A DNA stretch of 64,000 bases from JAWLBY01 sp041687455 (GTDB taxonomy: Bacteria; Pseudomonadota; Gammaproteobacteria; Xanthomonadales; Xanthomonadaceae), in NCBI GenBank assembly GCA_041687455.1, contig JAWLBY010000001.1, forward strand, positions 248,001 to 312,000, given 5' to 3'. The position numbers and the translations under genes were made by a program. Below are positions 1 through 7,692 of the stretch, one piece after another. Numbering within the stretch: position 1 is the first letter of the stretch; the number at the start of each line of letters is the position of its first letter. A model generated the notes under the pieces. It did no database searches. It saw only the letters and a list, made by a program, of their open reading frames with translations, and had not been told where the DNA came from.

Positions 1-256
1 GGTCGATCGGCGTGTCGGGATCGGTCTGCTGGATCGCCCGGATCACTTCCTCGGAATCCTGGATATCGATGTAGCGCATCAGCGACATGCCGAACAGCGT
101 CAGCGACTCCTCGCGATGCACGAGCAGGATCGTGCGGCTTCCGCGGCGCGCCTCGAATGCCACCCGCAGGCGCCGGCGCGATGCTCGCAGCAGCATCCGC
201 CGCAGCACCGGGATCAGCAACGCGACGAGCAGCAGGGCCCAGAACAGATCGACCAT
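1..256 (-). CDS. SDH-family Clp-fold serine protease, N-terminal part (cut by window edge)
   Basis: Only the first 85 codons are inside the window. They show an N-terminal membrane segment (about residues 3-17, rich in Leu/Val/Ala), a basic stretch (about 18-39), then the start of a soluble domain with LTLFGMSLMRYIDIQDSEE and a D-P-D-T-P-I-D stretch. This pattern matches the start of the serine dehydrogenase proteinase (SDH/ClpP-class) family, where the next segment normally carries a L-H-T-P-G-G motif; the catalytic Ser and Lys lie outside the window. A membrane-tethered quality-control peptidase is inferred. The start is the ATG at 256; no alternative lies nearby. Confidence 0.7.
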   Translation of the reverse strand, partial: MVDLFWALLLVALLIPVLRRMLLRASRRRLRVAFEARRGSRTILLVHREESLTLFGMSLMRYIDIQDSEEVIRAIQQTDPDTPID

Positions 257-363
257 GCGCGGACTCCGTGAGCGGCCGGAGCGGACCGCACGGACAGTAT
301 GCGAGCAGCAGCGCCGGCGTGCGTCATTGGCTGGATCGACGCGATGCGCTGCGACCGCGCCGG

Positions 364-528
364 TCAGCCGCCGAACGCGATCATCAGCAACCCGGCCAGC
401 ACCAGCAGCAGCGCCAGCAGGCCGACTCCGATCGCCTTCCTGCGTTCGGCGTCGCTGTGCAGCCAGACGGCCCGGGCGACCAGCGCGAGGCTCATTGCGA
501 ACAGCGCGAAGGCCAGCAGGCGGATCAT
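364..528 (-). CDS. Small two-helix membrane protein, unknown function
   Basis: A 54-residue protein with two hydrophobic helices (about residues 3-22 and 32-52) joined by a charged loop, HSDAERRKA. It begins at the ATG at 528 and ends with a TGA at 364. The hydrophobic-charged-hydrophobic layout is what a genuine short inner-membrane protein looks like, and it sits in a gap between same-strand genes. I do not recognise the family; many proteobacterial genomes have such proteins of about 50-60 residues. Function is unknown. Confidence 0.55.
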   Translation of the reverse strand: MIRLLAFALFAMSLALVARAVWLHSDAERRKAIGVGLLALLLVLAGLLMIAFGG

Positions 529-629
529 GCGGCGGCTCGTCGACGGGATGCAGCGACGATACCGCGAATTACCCCGGTTGCCGATGAACCGCGCCGTGCA
601 CCGGTACCGCCGCGGCGCACGGCGCGCGG

Positions 630-1721
630 TCAGCCGGCAGTCGCCTCCAGCACCATGTTGAACGGCGTTTCGGCGGCGCGCCGGACCCGGCCGAAGCCAC
701 CGGCGGCGATCACCTCGGTGAGCCGTTGCTGGCCGGCCTGCGCGCCCAGTGCGGCACCTGTGTTCTGGGCCAGCGAGGTCGGTACGCAGATCATCGTCGA
801 GGCGGCATAGAACAGCCGTCCGACCGGGTTCAGGTTGTCGCTCAGCCGGTCGCCGGCCATCGGTTCGACCACCATCCAGGTGCCGTCGTCGGCAAGCTGG
901 CGCCGGACCTGCGCCGCGGTCGCGGTCGGATCGCCCATGTCGTGCAGTGCGTCGAAGCAGGTGATCAGGTCGAACGGGCCGCCGGCGAAATCGGTCGCGG
1001 ACGCGACCTCGAAGCGGACCCGATCGCCGTCGAGCCGGTGTTCGTCGCGATGTTGCCGGGCAACCTCGATCGATTCCGGATGGAAGTCGAAGCCGACGAA
1101 CGTCGAGCGCGGGAAGGCCTTCGCCATGATCAGCGTCGAATGGCCGTGGCCACAACCGATGTCGGCGACCCGTGCGCCGCGTTCGAGCTTGTCGACCACG
1201 CCGTCGAGCGCCGGCAGCCACTGCTGCACCAGATAGTGCTCGTAGCCCGGCCGGAAGAACTTCGCCACCGCGCAGAACATGCAGCCGGGTTGATCGCCCC
1301 AGGCGACACCGTCGCCACTGCGGAAGGCGTCGGCAATCTTTCCTTCGGTCTGGACCGTGGTGATCGCATTCTCGAAGCCGCCCATCATGTAGACCGGGCT
1401 GTGCTCGTCGACGAACACCATTGCCTGCTCCGGCGGCAGCGCGAACCGGCCGCTGTCCGGGTCGTAGCTGACGTAGTTCGACGCCGCCTGATGTGCCAGC
1501 CATTCCTGCAGGTAGCGGACCGCACAACCGGTGCGCCAGGCCAGTTCCTGCGGCGTGGCCGGGCCGTCGTCGCGCAGGCTGCGGTACAAGCCGAGCCGGT
1601 CGCCGATCTTGACCAGCGACACGCTGTAGGCGCCGCCGAGGTCGTTGAGGATCTGGCCGACGAAGGCCTGCAGCTTGTCTTGGTCGACTTCGTTCGCGGT
1701 GGACATGGCGGCGCTGGACAT
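630..1721 (-). CDS. Class I SAM-dependent methyltransferase with N-terminal winged helix
   Basis: A 363-residue protein. Residues about 30-100 look like the winged-helix domain found in Rv2258c-type methyltransferases. Residues 185-194 hold motif I of the SAM-binding Rossmann fold (VADIGCGHGH), followed by an acidic strand end (FVGFDFH) and motif LITCFDALHDMGDP, which fits motif IV/post-motif. The C-terminal third has the hydrophobic cap expected of small-molecule methyltransferases. Substrate cannot be told. The start at 1721 gives MSSAAMSTAN; the second Met (1706) is equally possible. It is not obviously in an operon with its neighbours. Confidence 0.8.
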   Translation of the reverse strand: MSSAAMSTANEVDQDKLQAFVGQILNDLGGAYSVSLVKIGDRLGLYRSLRDDGPATPQELAWRTGCAVRYLQEWLAHQAASNYVSYDPDSGRFALPPEQAMVFVDEHSPVYMMGGFENAITTVQTEGKIADAFRSGDGVAWGDQPGCMFCAVAKFFRPGYEHYLVQQWLPALDGVVDKLERGARVADIGCGHGHSTLIMAKAFPRSTFVGFDFHPESIEVARQHRDEHRLDGDRVRFEVASATDFAGGPFDLITCFDALHDMGDPTATAAQVRRQLADDGTWMVVEPMAGDRLSDNLNPVGRLFYAASTMICVPTSLAQNTGAALGAQAGQQRLTEVIAAGGFGRVRRAAETPFNMVLEATAG

Positions 1722-1861
1722 GGCTTCGGCCCTCGTTGTCGATGGTCGACGACTCTACGCGGACCGCGCGCTGTCCCCGCCAGATCAGGCCCGCACCGTT
1801 GCGCGGCATTCACCCGACGACGGCGGCACGGCCGGGCGGTGCGCGCACTGTTCCGGACCGC

Positions 1862-4800
1862 TCAGCTCGGCGCCGTGGTCGGCAGCACGACGATGAAGCG
1901 GCTGCCCTGCCCTTCGGTGCTTTCGACGCGGATCGTGCCGCCGAGCTTCTGCGTGACCAGGTTGTAGACGATGTGCAGGCCGAGTCCGGTGCCGCCCTGG
2001 TTGCGGCGGGTGGTGAAGAACGGTTCCCAGATCCGTTCGAGGTGGCCGGCCGGAATGCCGACGCCGTCATCGGCCTCGACCAGTTCGATGTGTCCGGCAT
2101 CGATCCTGCGCACCGACAACATCATCGTGCCGGCACGCTCGTCGGGAAACGCATGGCGTACCGAGTTCTGCATCAGGTTGGTGATGACCTGACCGAGTGC
2201 GCCGGGAAAGCTGTCGAGCGCGATGCCTTGCTCGCAGTCGATCCGGATCGTCAACTCGCGCCGCTTCCACATCAGTTGCAGGCTCTGCAGCAATTCGTCG
2301 AGGAACGGCTGCAGCTCGAACCGGCGCCGACCGTCCGAGCTGCGATCGACCGATACCTGCTTGAAGTTGGCGATCAGTTGCGCGGCGCGATCGAGGTTCC
2401 GCTGGATCATCGTGTTCGACTGCCGCACGTCGTCGACGAATGCATCGAGCTCGGAACGCCTCAGGTGGCCGGCCTCGAGCGACCCGACCAGCCGCGTGGC
2501 GGCATCACCGACGTAGCTGCTGGCGGTCAGCGCGACACCGATCGGTGTGTTGACCTCGTGCGCGACGCCGGCGACGAGCTGGCCGAGTGCGGCCATCTTT
2601 TCCGAGCGGACCAGCTCCTGCTGGGTCGATTCGAGTTGCTGCAGCGCCTGCTCGGCATGTTCCTTCGCATGCTCGAGTTCGGTGGTGCGCTCGGCGACCA
2701 GCCGGGTCAGGCGCTCGCGCTGCTGCGCGGCGCGGCGGCTGCGCTGGCGATAGACGGAGGCGAGCAGCAGCGCGGCGAGCAGCAGCGCCGCTCCGCGCGC
2801 CCACCCGGTCTGCCACCAGAACGGCTCGATCACGAAGTCGAACCCGGTCGGCTCGCTCCAGCCGGAACGGCGGGCGGCAGCGCGGACCTCGAAGCGATAC
2901 GGGCCGGGCTCGAGGTTGGTGTAACTTGCGAGCCGCCGTGTGTGGTCGACCTCGGTCCAGTCCGACAGGAAGCCGTGCAGGCGGAACTGGTAGCGCAGGG
3001 CCTCGGCGCGGATGAAGTCGGCCGAGCCGAAACGGATCGAGAAACTGCGCGCGCTGCCGGCCGGCAGCCGCAGCGGTGGCTGGTCGTCGCTGTGCGCGAC
3101 CGCATCGAGCGCGAGCGCATCGAGCGCACCGGCGGACGCGCCGTTGCCGGCGGTGCCGAGTTCCAGCGCGGTCAGCAGCGGAGCCGGCGGCGGTGCGTCG
3201 TCTTCGAGCGGAAGCGTCGCCGGATCGAACAGCGTGAAGCCGTCCATCGCGCCGAACACCATGCGGCCGTCGGGCAGCCGCACGGCGGCACCGTTGATGT
3301 AGTCATGGCCGAGCGTGCCGTCGCGGCGGTCGAACTCGACGAAGCGCTCGCGCGCCGGATCGAACGCGACGATGCCGCTGGCAGTGCTGAGCCACAACAG
3401 GCCGCGGTCGTCCTGCAGCAGCGACTTCAGCGCCGGATCGCCGAGGCCGTGCGCGGCGCCGAACGGCACGAATTCGGCCGACGCCGGCTGCCGCGGGTCG
3501 GGCAGCACGATCTCGCGCAGGCCGGCGCCGTTGGTGGCCAGCCACAGCCGGCCGTCGGCGGCCTGCACGAACGCCATCGGCGCGGCGCCGAGGCCGTCGT
3601 CCGACGCCGACTCGCTCGCCAGTCGATGCACGTGGCGCAGCGCGCCACTGGCGGCATCGAACCAGTACAGGCCGTCGTACGCGCCGACCAGCCGCAGTGA
3701 ATCGCCGAGCGGCTGGATGAAGGTCACCGAACGACTGATCGGATGCAGTTCCTGCAGTCGTTGCAGCGTCGGGTCGAGCAGCGCGAGGCCGAGCGGATCG
3801 GCCGCCAGCCAGGCGCGCCCGGCATCGACCCAGAGCCGGCGGATCCGCACACCGGCGATCGGATCGGGCAGCGACGGCGCCAGCACCTGTCCGCTGTCGC
3901 GCTCGATCTGGCGCACCCCGCGTGAGGTGCCGAACCAGTACCGGTCGTCGCTGGCGACGGCGCCGAACACGGTCAGCGGATCGAACGCACCGTCGATCGC
4001 CGTCAGTCGATAGCCGCGGGTGTCGAAGCGGTACAGGCCCTCGCCGCTGCCGATCCAGAGCTGCTCGCCGTCGGCGAGCAGCGCGATGCTGGCCGGATTG
4101 CGAAAGCCGGCGGTCGCCGGCTGGTCCGGGGTGAAGCTGTCGAACCGGTTGCGCTCGCGGCTGAGCCAACTGACACCACCATTCCAGCTTCCGACCCACA
4201 GCGCTCCGGCACCTTCGTACAGCGCGCTGACGCGGCCACCGCCGAGGCTGTCCGCGTGGTGGCGGTGATGGCGGAAATGCACGACCCGCAGCGGCGCCGT
4301 GGCCGGATCGGCGATCAGGTCGAGGCCGACATCGGTGCCGATCCAGATCCGGCCGTCCCGATCCTGCAGCAGGCAACGCGCCGCGTCGCTGGACAGCCCG
4401 TCGGCGCCGCCGCGCAGCGTCTGCCAGCGACCGCCGTCGCGGACCTGCACGCCGGCTCCCTCGGTCGCGATCCAGAGCCGGTCGTCGCGATCGGCCAGCA
4501 GGGCGGTGATCTCGGCACCGGCCCGCGCTGCCGGCGCGATCGCGGTGAAGCGCTGCGTCGTGACATCGAAGCGCGCGAGGCCACGCACGGTGCCGACCAG
4601 CAGGCCGCCGTCGCGGTCACTGGCGAGCGTGGTGATCCGGTCGTCCGGCAGTCCGTCGGCATTGCCGAGCGCCAGCGACCAGTTGTCGAAGCGACCGTCG
4701 GCGTCGCGCCAGCGCGAGATCCCGCGCTCGGTTCCGATCCACAGTGTGCCCGCGCGATCGATGTGCAACGCCGACAATCGGCTCGACGCGACGCTGTGCG

Positions 4801-5248
4801 GGTCGTCGGCATCGTGATGGAACGCGGTGGCGTGGCCGCGATCGGGATCGATCCGGTTCAGGCCGTCGAGCGTCGCGGCCCAGACTGCGCCGGTCGCATC
4901 GACCGCGAGCGCGGTGATGTAGCCGTCGGACAATGCCGTCGGCACGCCGGCCGCAGGCCGCAGCACGGTGACGTCGTAGCCGTCGTAGCGATTGAGCCCG
5001 GCCTGGGTGCCGAGCCAGATCCGGCCGCGGCGATCCTGCGCGATCGCCGTCACGCTGCTCTGCGACAGGCCCTGAGCGGTGCCGAGCCGCTGGAACCGGG
5101 CCGACTCCGGGCGCGGCTGCCAGTCGGCAGCCGCCACCAGCCACGGCAACAGCACCAGCACGGCCGCTGCGCAACGACGCACACGACCGACGAGCGGCCG
5201 CGGCGAACGCCCGGCCGACGCGCCGCACGCAGTGATCGCTGCTGCCAA
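1862..5248 (-). CDS. Two-component propeller / Y_Y_Y sensor histidine kinase
   Basis: A large sensor kinase (up to 1128 residues). After a signal-peptide-like N-terminus come many repeats of the form G-x-I-W-I-G-T-x-x-G-L-x-R (residues about 50-700), typical of the periplasmic two-component-regulator propellers. A Y_Y_Y domain follows (about 735-810), then a membrane helix (about 816-834), a coiled coil, an H-box with VAHEVNTP (His about 897), an N-box (NLMQNSVRH, about 1024), D-D-G-V-G and a GGTGLGLH ATP-lid motif (about 1085). It has no receiver or AraC domain, unlike Bacteroidetes hybrids, and no response regulator is adjacent. The start is uncertain: the TTG at 5248 sits just after a run of nine G, while the in-frame GTG at 5182 would give a compact signal peptide beginning MRRCAAAVLVLLPWL. 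Confidence 0.88.
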   Translation of the reverse strand: MAAAITACGASAGRSPRPLVGRVRRCAAAVLVLLPWLVAAADWQPRPESARFQRLGTAQGLSQSSVTAIAQDRRGRIWLGTQAGLNRYDGYDVTVLRPAAGVPTALSDGYITALAVDATGAVWAATLDGLNRIDPDRGHATAFHHDADDPHSVASSRLSALHIDRAGTLWIGTERGISRWRDADGRFDNWSLALGNADGLPDDRITTLASDRDGGLLVGTVRGLARFDVTTQRFTAIAPAARAGAEITALLADRDDRLWIATEGAGVQVRDGGRWQTLRGGADGLSSDAARCLLQDRDGRIWIGTDVGLDLIADPATAPLRVVHFRHHRHHADSLGGGRVSALYEGAGALWVGSWNGGVSWLSRERNRFDSFTPDQPATAGFRNPASIALLADGEQLWIGSGEGLYRFDTRGYRLTAIDGAFDPLTVFGAVASDDRYWFGTSRGVRQIERDSGQVLAPSLPDPIAGVRIRRLWVDAGRAWLAADPLGLALLDPTLQRLQELHPISRSVTFIQPLGDSLRLVGAYDGLYWFDAASGALRHVHRLASESASDDGLGAAPMAFVQAADGRLWLATNGAGLREIVLPDPRQPASAEFVPFGAAHGLGDPALKSLLQDDRGLLWLSTASGIVAFDPARERFVEFDRRDGTLGHDYINGAAVRLPDGRMVFGAMDGFTLFDPATLPLEDDAPPPAPLLTALELGTAGNGASAGALDALALDAVAHSDDQPPLRLPAGSARSFSIRFGSADFIRAEALRYQFRLHGFLSDWTEVDHTRRLASYTNLEPGPYRFEVRAAARRSGWSEPTGFDFVIEPFWWQTGWARGAALLLAALLLASVYRQRSRRAAQQRERLTRLVAERTTELEHAKEHAEQALQQLESTQQELVRSEKMAALGQLVAGVAHEVNTPIGVALTASSYVGDAATRLVGSLEAGHLRRSELDAFVDDVRQSNTMIQRNLDRAAQLIANFKQVSVDRSSDGRRRFELQPFLDELLQSLQLMWKRRELTIRIDCEQGIALDSFPGALGQVITNLMQNSVRHAFPDERAGTMMLSVRRIDAGHIELVEADDGVGIPAGHLERIWEPFFTTRRNQGGTGLGLHIVYNLVTQKLGGTIRVESTEGQGSRFIVVLPTTAPS

Positions 5249-5250
5249 AG

Positions 5251-5259
5251 CCCCCCCCC
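5251..5259. repeat. Homopolymer run of nine C (G on the coding strand) before the kinase start
   Basis: Nine consecutive C on the + strand, thus G9 on the coding strand, ending two bases before the candidate TTG start of the propeller kinase. Such tracts slip during replication. It could act as a Shine-Dalgarno-like stretch or simply be neutral. Confidence 0.6.
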
Positions 5260-5298
5260 GTCGCCGAGCACGCAGTGCCTGCGCCCGGTCGATGCTAA

Positions 5299-5567
5299 CC
5301 CGGATATTTCATGAGGTCGCGGAGAATCGCCATGGATTTCGCGGGGATCGGTCACTGCGCCGGAAGAACGCGCGAGGTACAAGCTGGTCCGCCGCGATTC
5401 TCCGCTGGCGCGGCCCTCGCTTGTTCTTTGCGGCGATCGCTGCGTCCTCCCCCAAGTGGGGCCTGCCACTCGGGGCCGGCGCGCCTTGCGCTCGCCGCAA
5501 AGCCCGGCGCGATCATTCGCACCCCCTCATTGAAATATCTGTGTGTCCGGTCCAAACAATATCCGGG
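5299..5567. mobile_element. Dispersed inverted-repeat element, copy 1 (MITE-like)
   Basis: This stretch is nearly identical to 53152-53399 and has ends that mirror each other: CCCGGATATTTCATGA at the left and, in the second copy, its reverse complement at the right. Copy 1 differs at its right end, where about 20 extra bases (around 5541-5559) separate ATTGAAATAT from ATATCCGGG. The interior holds no convincing gene; open frames through it have no domain and are not kept intact between the copies. The small size, terminal inverted repeats and two copies suggest a non-autonomous transposable element or the trimmed ends of an insertion sequence. Confidence 0.7.
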
Positions 5568-5765
5568 CTAGCGCAGCCGCAGCAGTGGCGCTGGCGGCCG
5601 TGGGTTGGCGGCCGTGCCGGCAGCAGCGGCAACGGCCGCACGGCCGGGCTCAACACCGGCCGCGAAGCCGGCCACCACGGCACAAACACTGCGCGGGCCG
5701 CTGCCGGCATTCGTTCAAACTCCGCTCAACTGACGCAGCCTAGGCTTCGCGAATCGGTCGCTGCA

Positions 5766-6929
5766 ATGGATCCGGACATGATCGGCAGCCAGTTCGCGCC
5801 ATCCCCCAGGACCAGCGGGCGGCTGCGGCAGCAGCTCGAGCGGCTGCTGTTGCGTGCCGACGTGCAACTCGACGGTGCCCGGCGCTGGGATATCCGCGTG
5901 CGGCACGAGCGCTTCGTCGGCCGTGTGCTCGGGCAGGGTTCGCTCGGGCTCGGCGAGTCATACATGGACGGCGACTGGGACTGCACGGCGCTCGACGAAT
6001 TGCTCGCGCGACTGATGCGCGCCGACCTGCAGCGCGAGGCGCGCGATCCACGGCACTGGTGGACGCTGCTGCGCGCGCGCTTCGGCAACCTGCAGAACCG
6101 CCGCCGGTCACGGGCGGTCGGCGAACGCCACTACGATCTCGGCAACGACCTGTACCGCGCGATGCTCGGCCGCCGCTACATGGTCTACAGTTGCGCCTAC
6201 TGGCGACGTGCCGACGACCTCGACACCGCACAGCACGACAAGCTCGACCTGATCTGCCGCAAGCTCGGCCTGACGCACGGCATGCGCGTACTGGACATCG
6301 GCTGCGGCTGGGGCGAAACGCTGGCCTACGCGGCGGAACACTACGGCATCCACGGCGTCGGCGTGACGATCTCGCGCGAACAGGTCGAGCTGGCCCGCGA
6401 ACGCTGCGCCGGTCTGCCGATCGAGATCCGGCTGCAGGACTACCGCGACGTCGCAGAGCGCTTCGATCGGGTGCTTTCGGTCGGCATGTTCGAGCATGTC
6501 GGGCACCGCAACTACCGCACGTTCTTCGACGTCGCGCGGCGCTGCACGAATGACGACGGACTGTTGCTGCTGCACACGATCGGCTGCAACGAATCGCGGA
6601 CCTGCACCGATCCGTGGATCGATCGATACATCTTCCCGAACTCGATGCTGCCTTCGGCGGCGCAAGTTACCGCTGCGCTCGAAGGCCGCTTCGTGATCGA
6701 GGACTGGCACAACTTCGGCGCCGACTACGAACGCACACTGCTCGCCTGGCGCGACAACATCGAGCGCGCCTGGATCAGACTGCCGCCGCACTACGACGAA
6801 CGTTTCCGGCGCATGTGGCGGTTCTACCTCGCCGCGTCGATCGCGCTGTTCCGCGTTCGACAGGGCCAGTTGTGGCAGATCGTGCTGTCGCCGAACGGCG
6901 TGCCGGGCGGATACGTCGCGCCGCGCTAA
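5766..6929 (+). CDS. cfa: Cyclopropane-fatty-acyl-phospholipid synthase
   Basis: A 387-residue protein matching the normal family length. It should transfer a methylene group from S-adenosylmethionine to double bonds of membrane phospholipid acyl chains, protecting membranes in stationary phase and acid stress. Visible marks: an N-terminal lipid-binding region with LGLGESYMDGDW (about 61-71), the family signature HYDLGNDLY (122-130), YSCAYW (141-146), SAM motif I LDIGCGWGET (175-184), then SVGMFEHVG and LLHTIG. The start is the ATG at 5766; a second in-frame ATG at 5778 is possible. It is separated from the dispersed repeat element upstream by 198 bases and is convergent with the OsmC gene. 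Confidence 0.93.
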   Translation: MDPDMIGSQFAPSPRTSGRLRQQLERLLLRADVQLDGARRWDIRVRHERFVGRVLGQGSLGLGESYMDGDWDCTALDELLARLMRADLQREARDPRHWWTLLRARFGNLQNRRRSRAVGERHYDLGNDLYRAMLGRRYMVYSCAYWRRADDLDTAQHDKLDLICRKLGLTHGMRVLDIGCGWGETLAYAAEHYGIHGVGVTISREQVELARERCAGLPIEIRLQDYRDVAERFDRVLSVGMFEHVGHRNYRTFFDVARRCTNDDGLLLLHTIGCNESRTCTDPWIDRYIFPNSMLPSAAQVTAALEGRFVIEDWHNFGADYERTLLAWRDNIERAWIRLPPHYDERFRRMWRFYLAASIALFRVRQGQLWQIVLSPNGVPGGYVAPR

Positions 6930-7049
6930 TCGCACCGAATGGTTCCCGGCCCGACCGAATCGGCAGGATCGCTGCTGGAACCGCGCAATGGTCCGCAGAT
7001 CGTCGGGGCATGGCCCGCTCGCACGGAACGCGGCTGATCGCGCGGCGAG

Positions 7050-7529
7050 CTACGCTCCGGCCTCGAAGCTCTTGTCGCCGTGCAGCACCCGGCCGTGGGC
7101 ATCGCGGACGGTCACGTCGACATCGATGCCGTCGCGGACGCTCTGGGTGACGATGCAGAACTGCTCGAACTGCTCGAGGATGCGTTCCAGTTGCTGGTGC
7201 GCCTCGCCGCCTTCGGCGAGCTGCAGTTCGACCCACGCCTTCGGCAGCCGCCAGCGGCCCTCGCTGTTGCGTTCGACCCGCGACGTGACGGTCGCGCGGA
7301 TCTGTCCGGGCGCGTTCCGGTACTTGCGCAGTGCGAACAGCAGGCTCGCCGCCAGGCAGTTGCCGATCGACGCGAGCAGTACCCGGGCCGGGTTCGGACC
7401 CTGCCCCACGCCCAGCGGCGCCGGCTCGTCGGTCAGCAGGTCGGCGGCATCGGTGTGATCGAAATGGATCCGGAAGCTGAAGTCGGCTTCCTGGGTAACG
7501 GTCAGGCGGATCTCGCTGTCGGTGCTCAT
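7050..7529 (-). CDS. OsmC/Ohr family peroxidase-like protein
   Basis: A 159-residue protein with the OsmC fold pattern: N-terminal beta strands, the segment GPNPARVLLASIGNCLAASL with the first redox cysteine, and FEQFCIVTQSVRDGI with the second cysteine. In OsmC/Ohr proteins this pair reduces organic hydroperoxides. The sequence is closer to the broader OsmC-like group than to Ohr, so the substrate is not certain. It is transcribed from the minus strand, convergent with cfa, and 163 bases downstream of the RND pump gene. Confidence 0.85.
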   Translation of the reverse strand: MSTDSEIRLTVTQEADFSFRIHFDHTDAADLLTDEPAPLGVGQGPNPARVLLASIGNCLAASLLFALRKYRNAPGQIRATVTSRVERNSEGRWRLPKAWVELQLAEGGEAHQQLERILEQFEQFCIVTQSVRDGIDVDVTVRDAHGRVLHGDKSFEAGA

Positions 7530-7692
7530 GGCTGTTCCTGCAGGAGCGGCGTCCGCCGCGACCGGGCTGTGGGGTGGATGGATACCGAATCGTAGCTACG
7601 CCACGGCCGCTGCACCTTGCTGCCGGTCAAGGCGGACGACCGTGTCGGGGCCGAAGCCCTCCTGACAGCGGGCTTCGGCGGGCTTCGACCAC

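Noticed and set aside
1736..3700. Long plus-strand open frame opposite the propeller kinase
   Set aside because: No domain and a composition that mirrors the antisense of a high-GC gene; the kinase frame carries clear motifs along the full length.
5311..5571. Open frames within the dispersed inverted-repeat element
   Set aside because: The reading frames are not kept intact between the two copies and have no domain; more likely non-coding element DNA.
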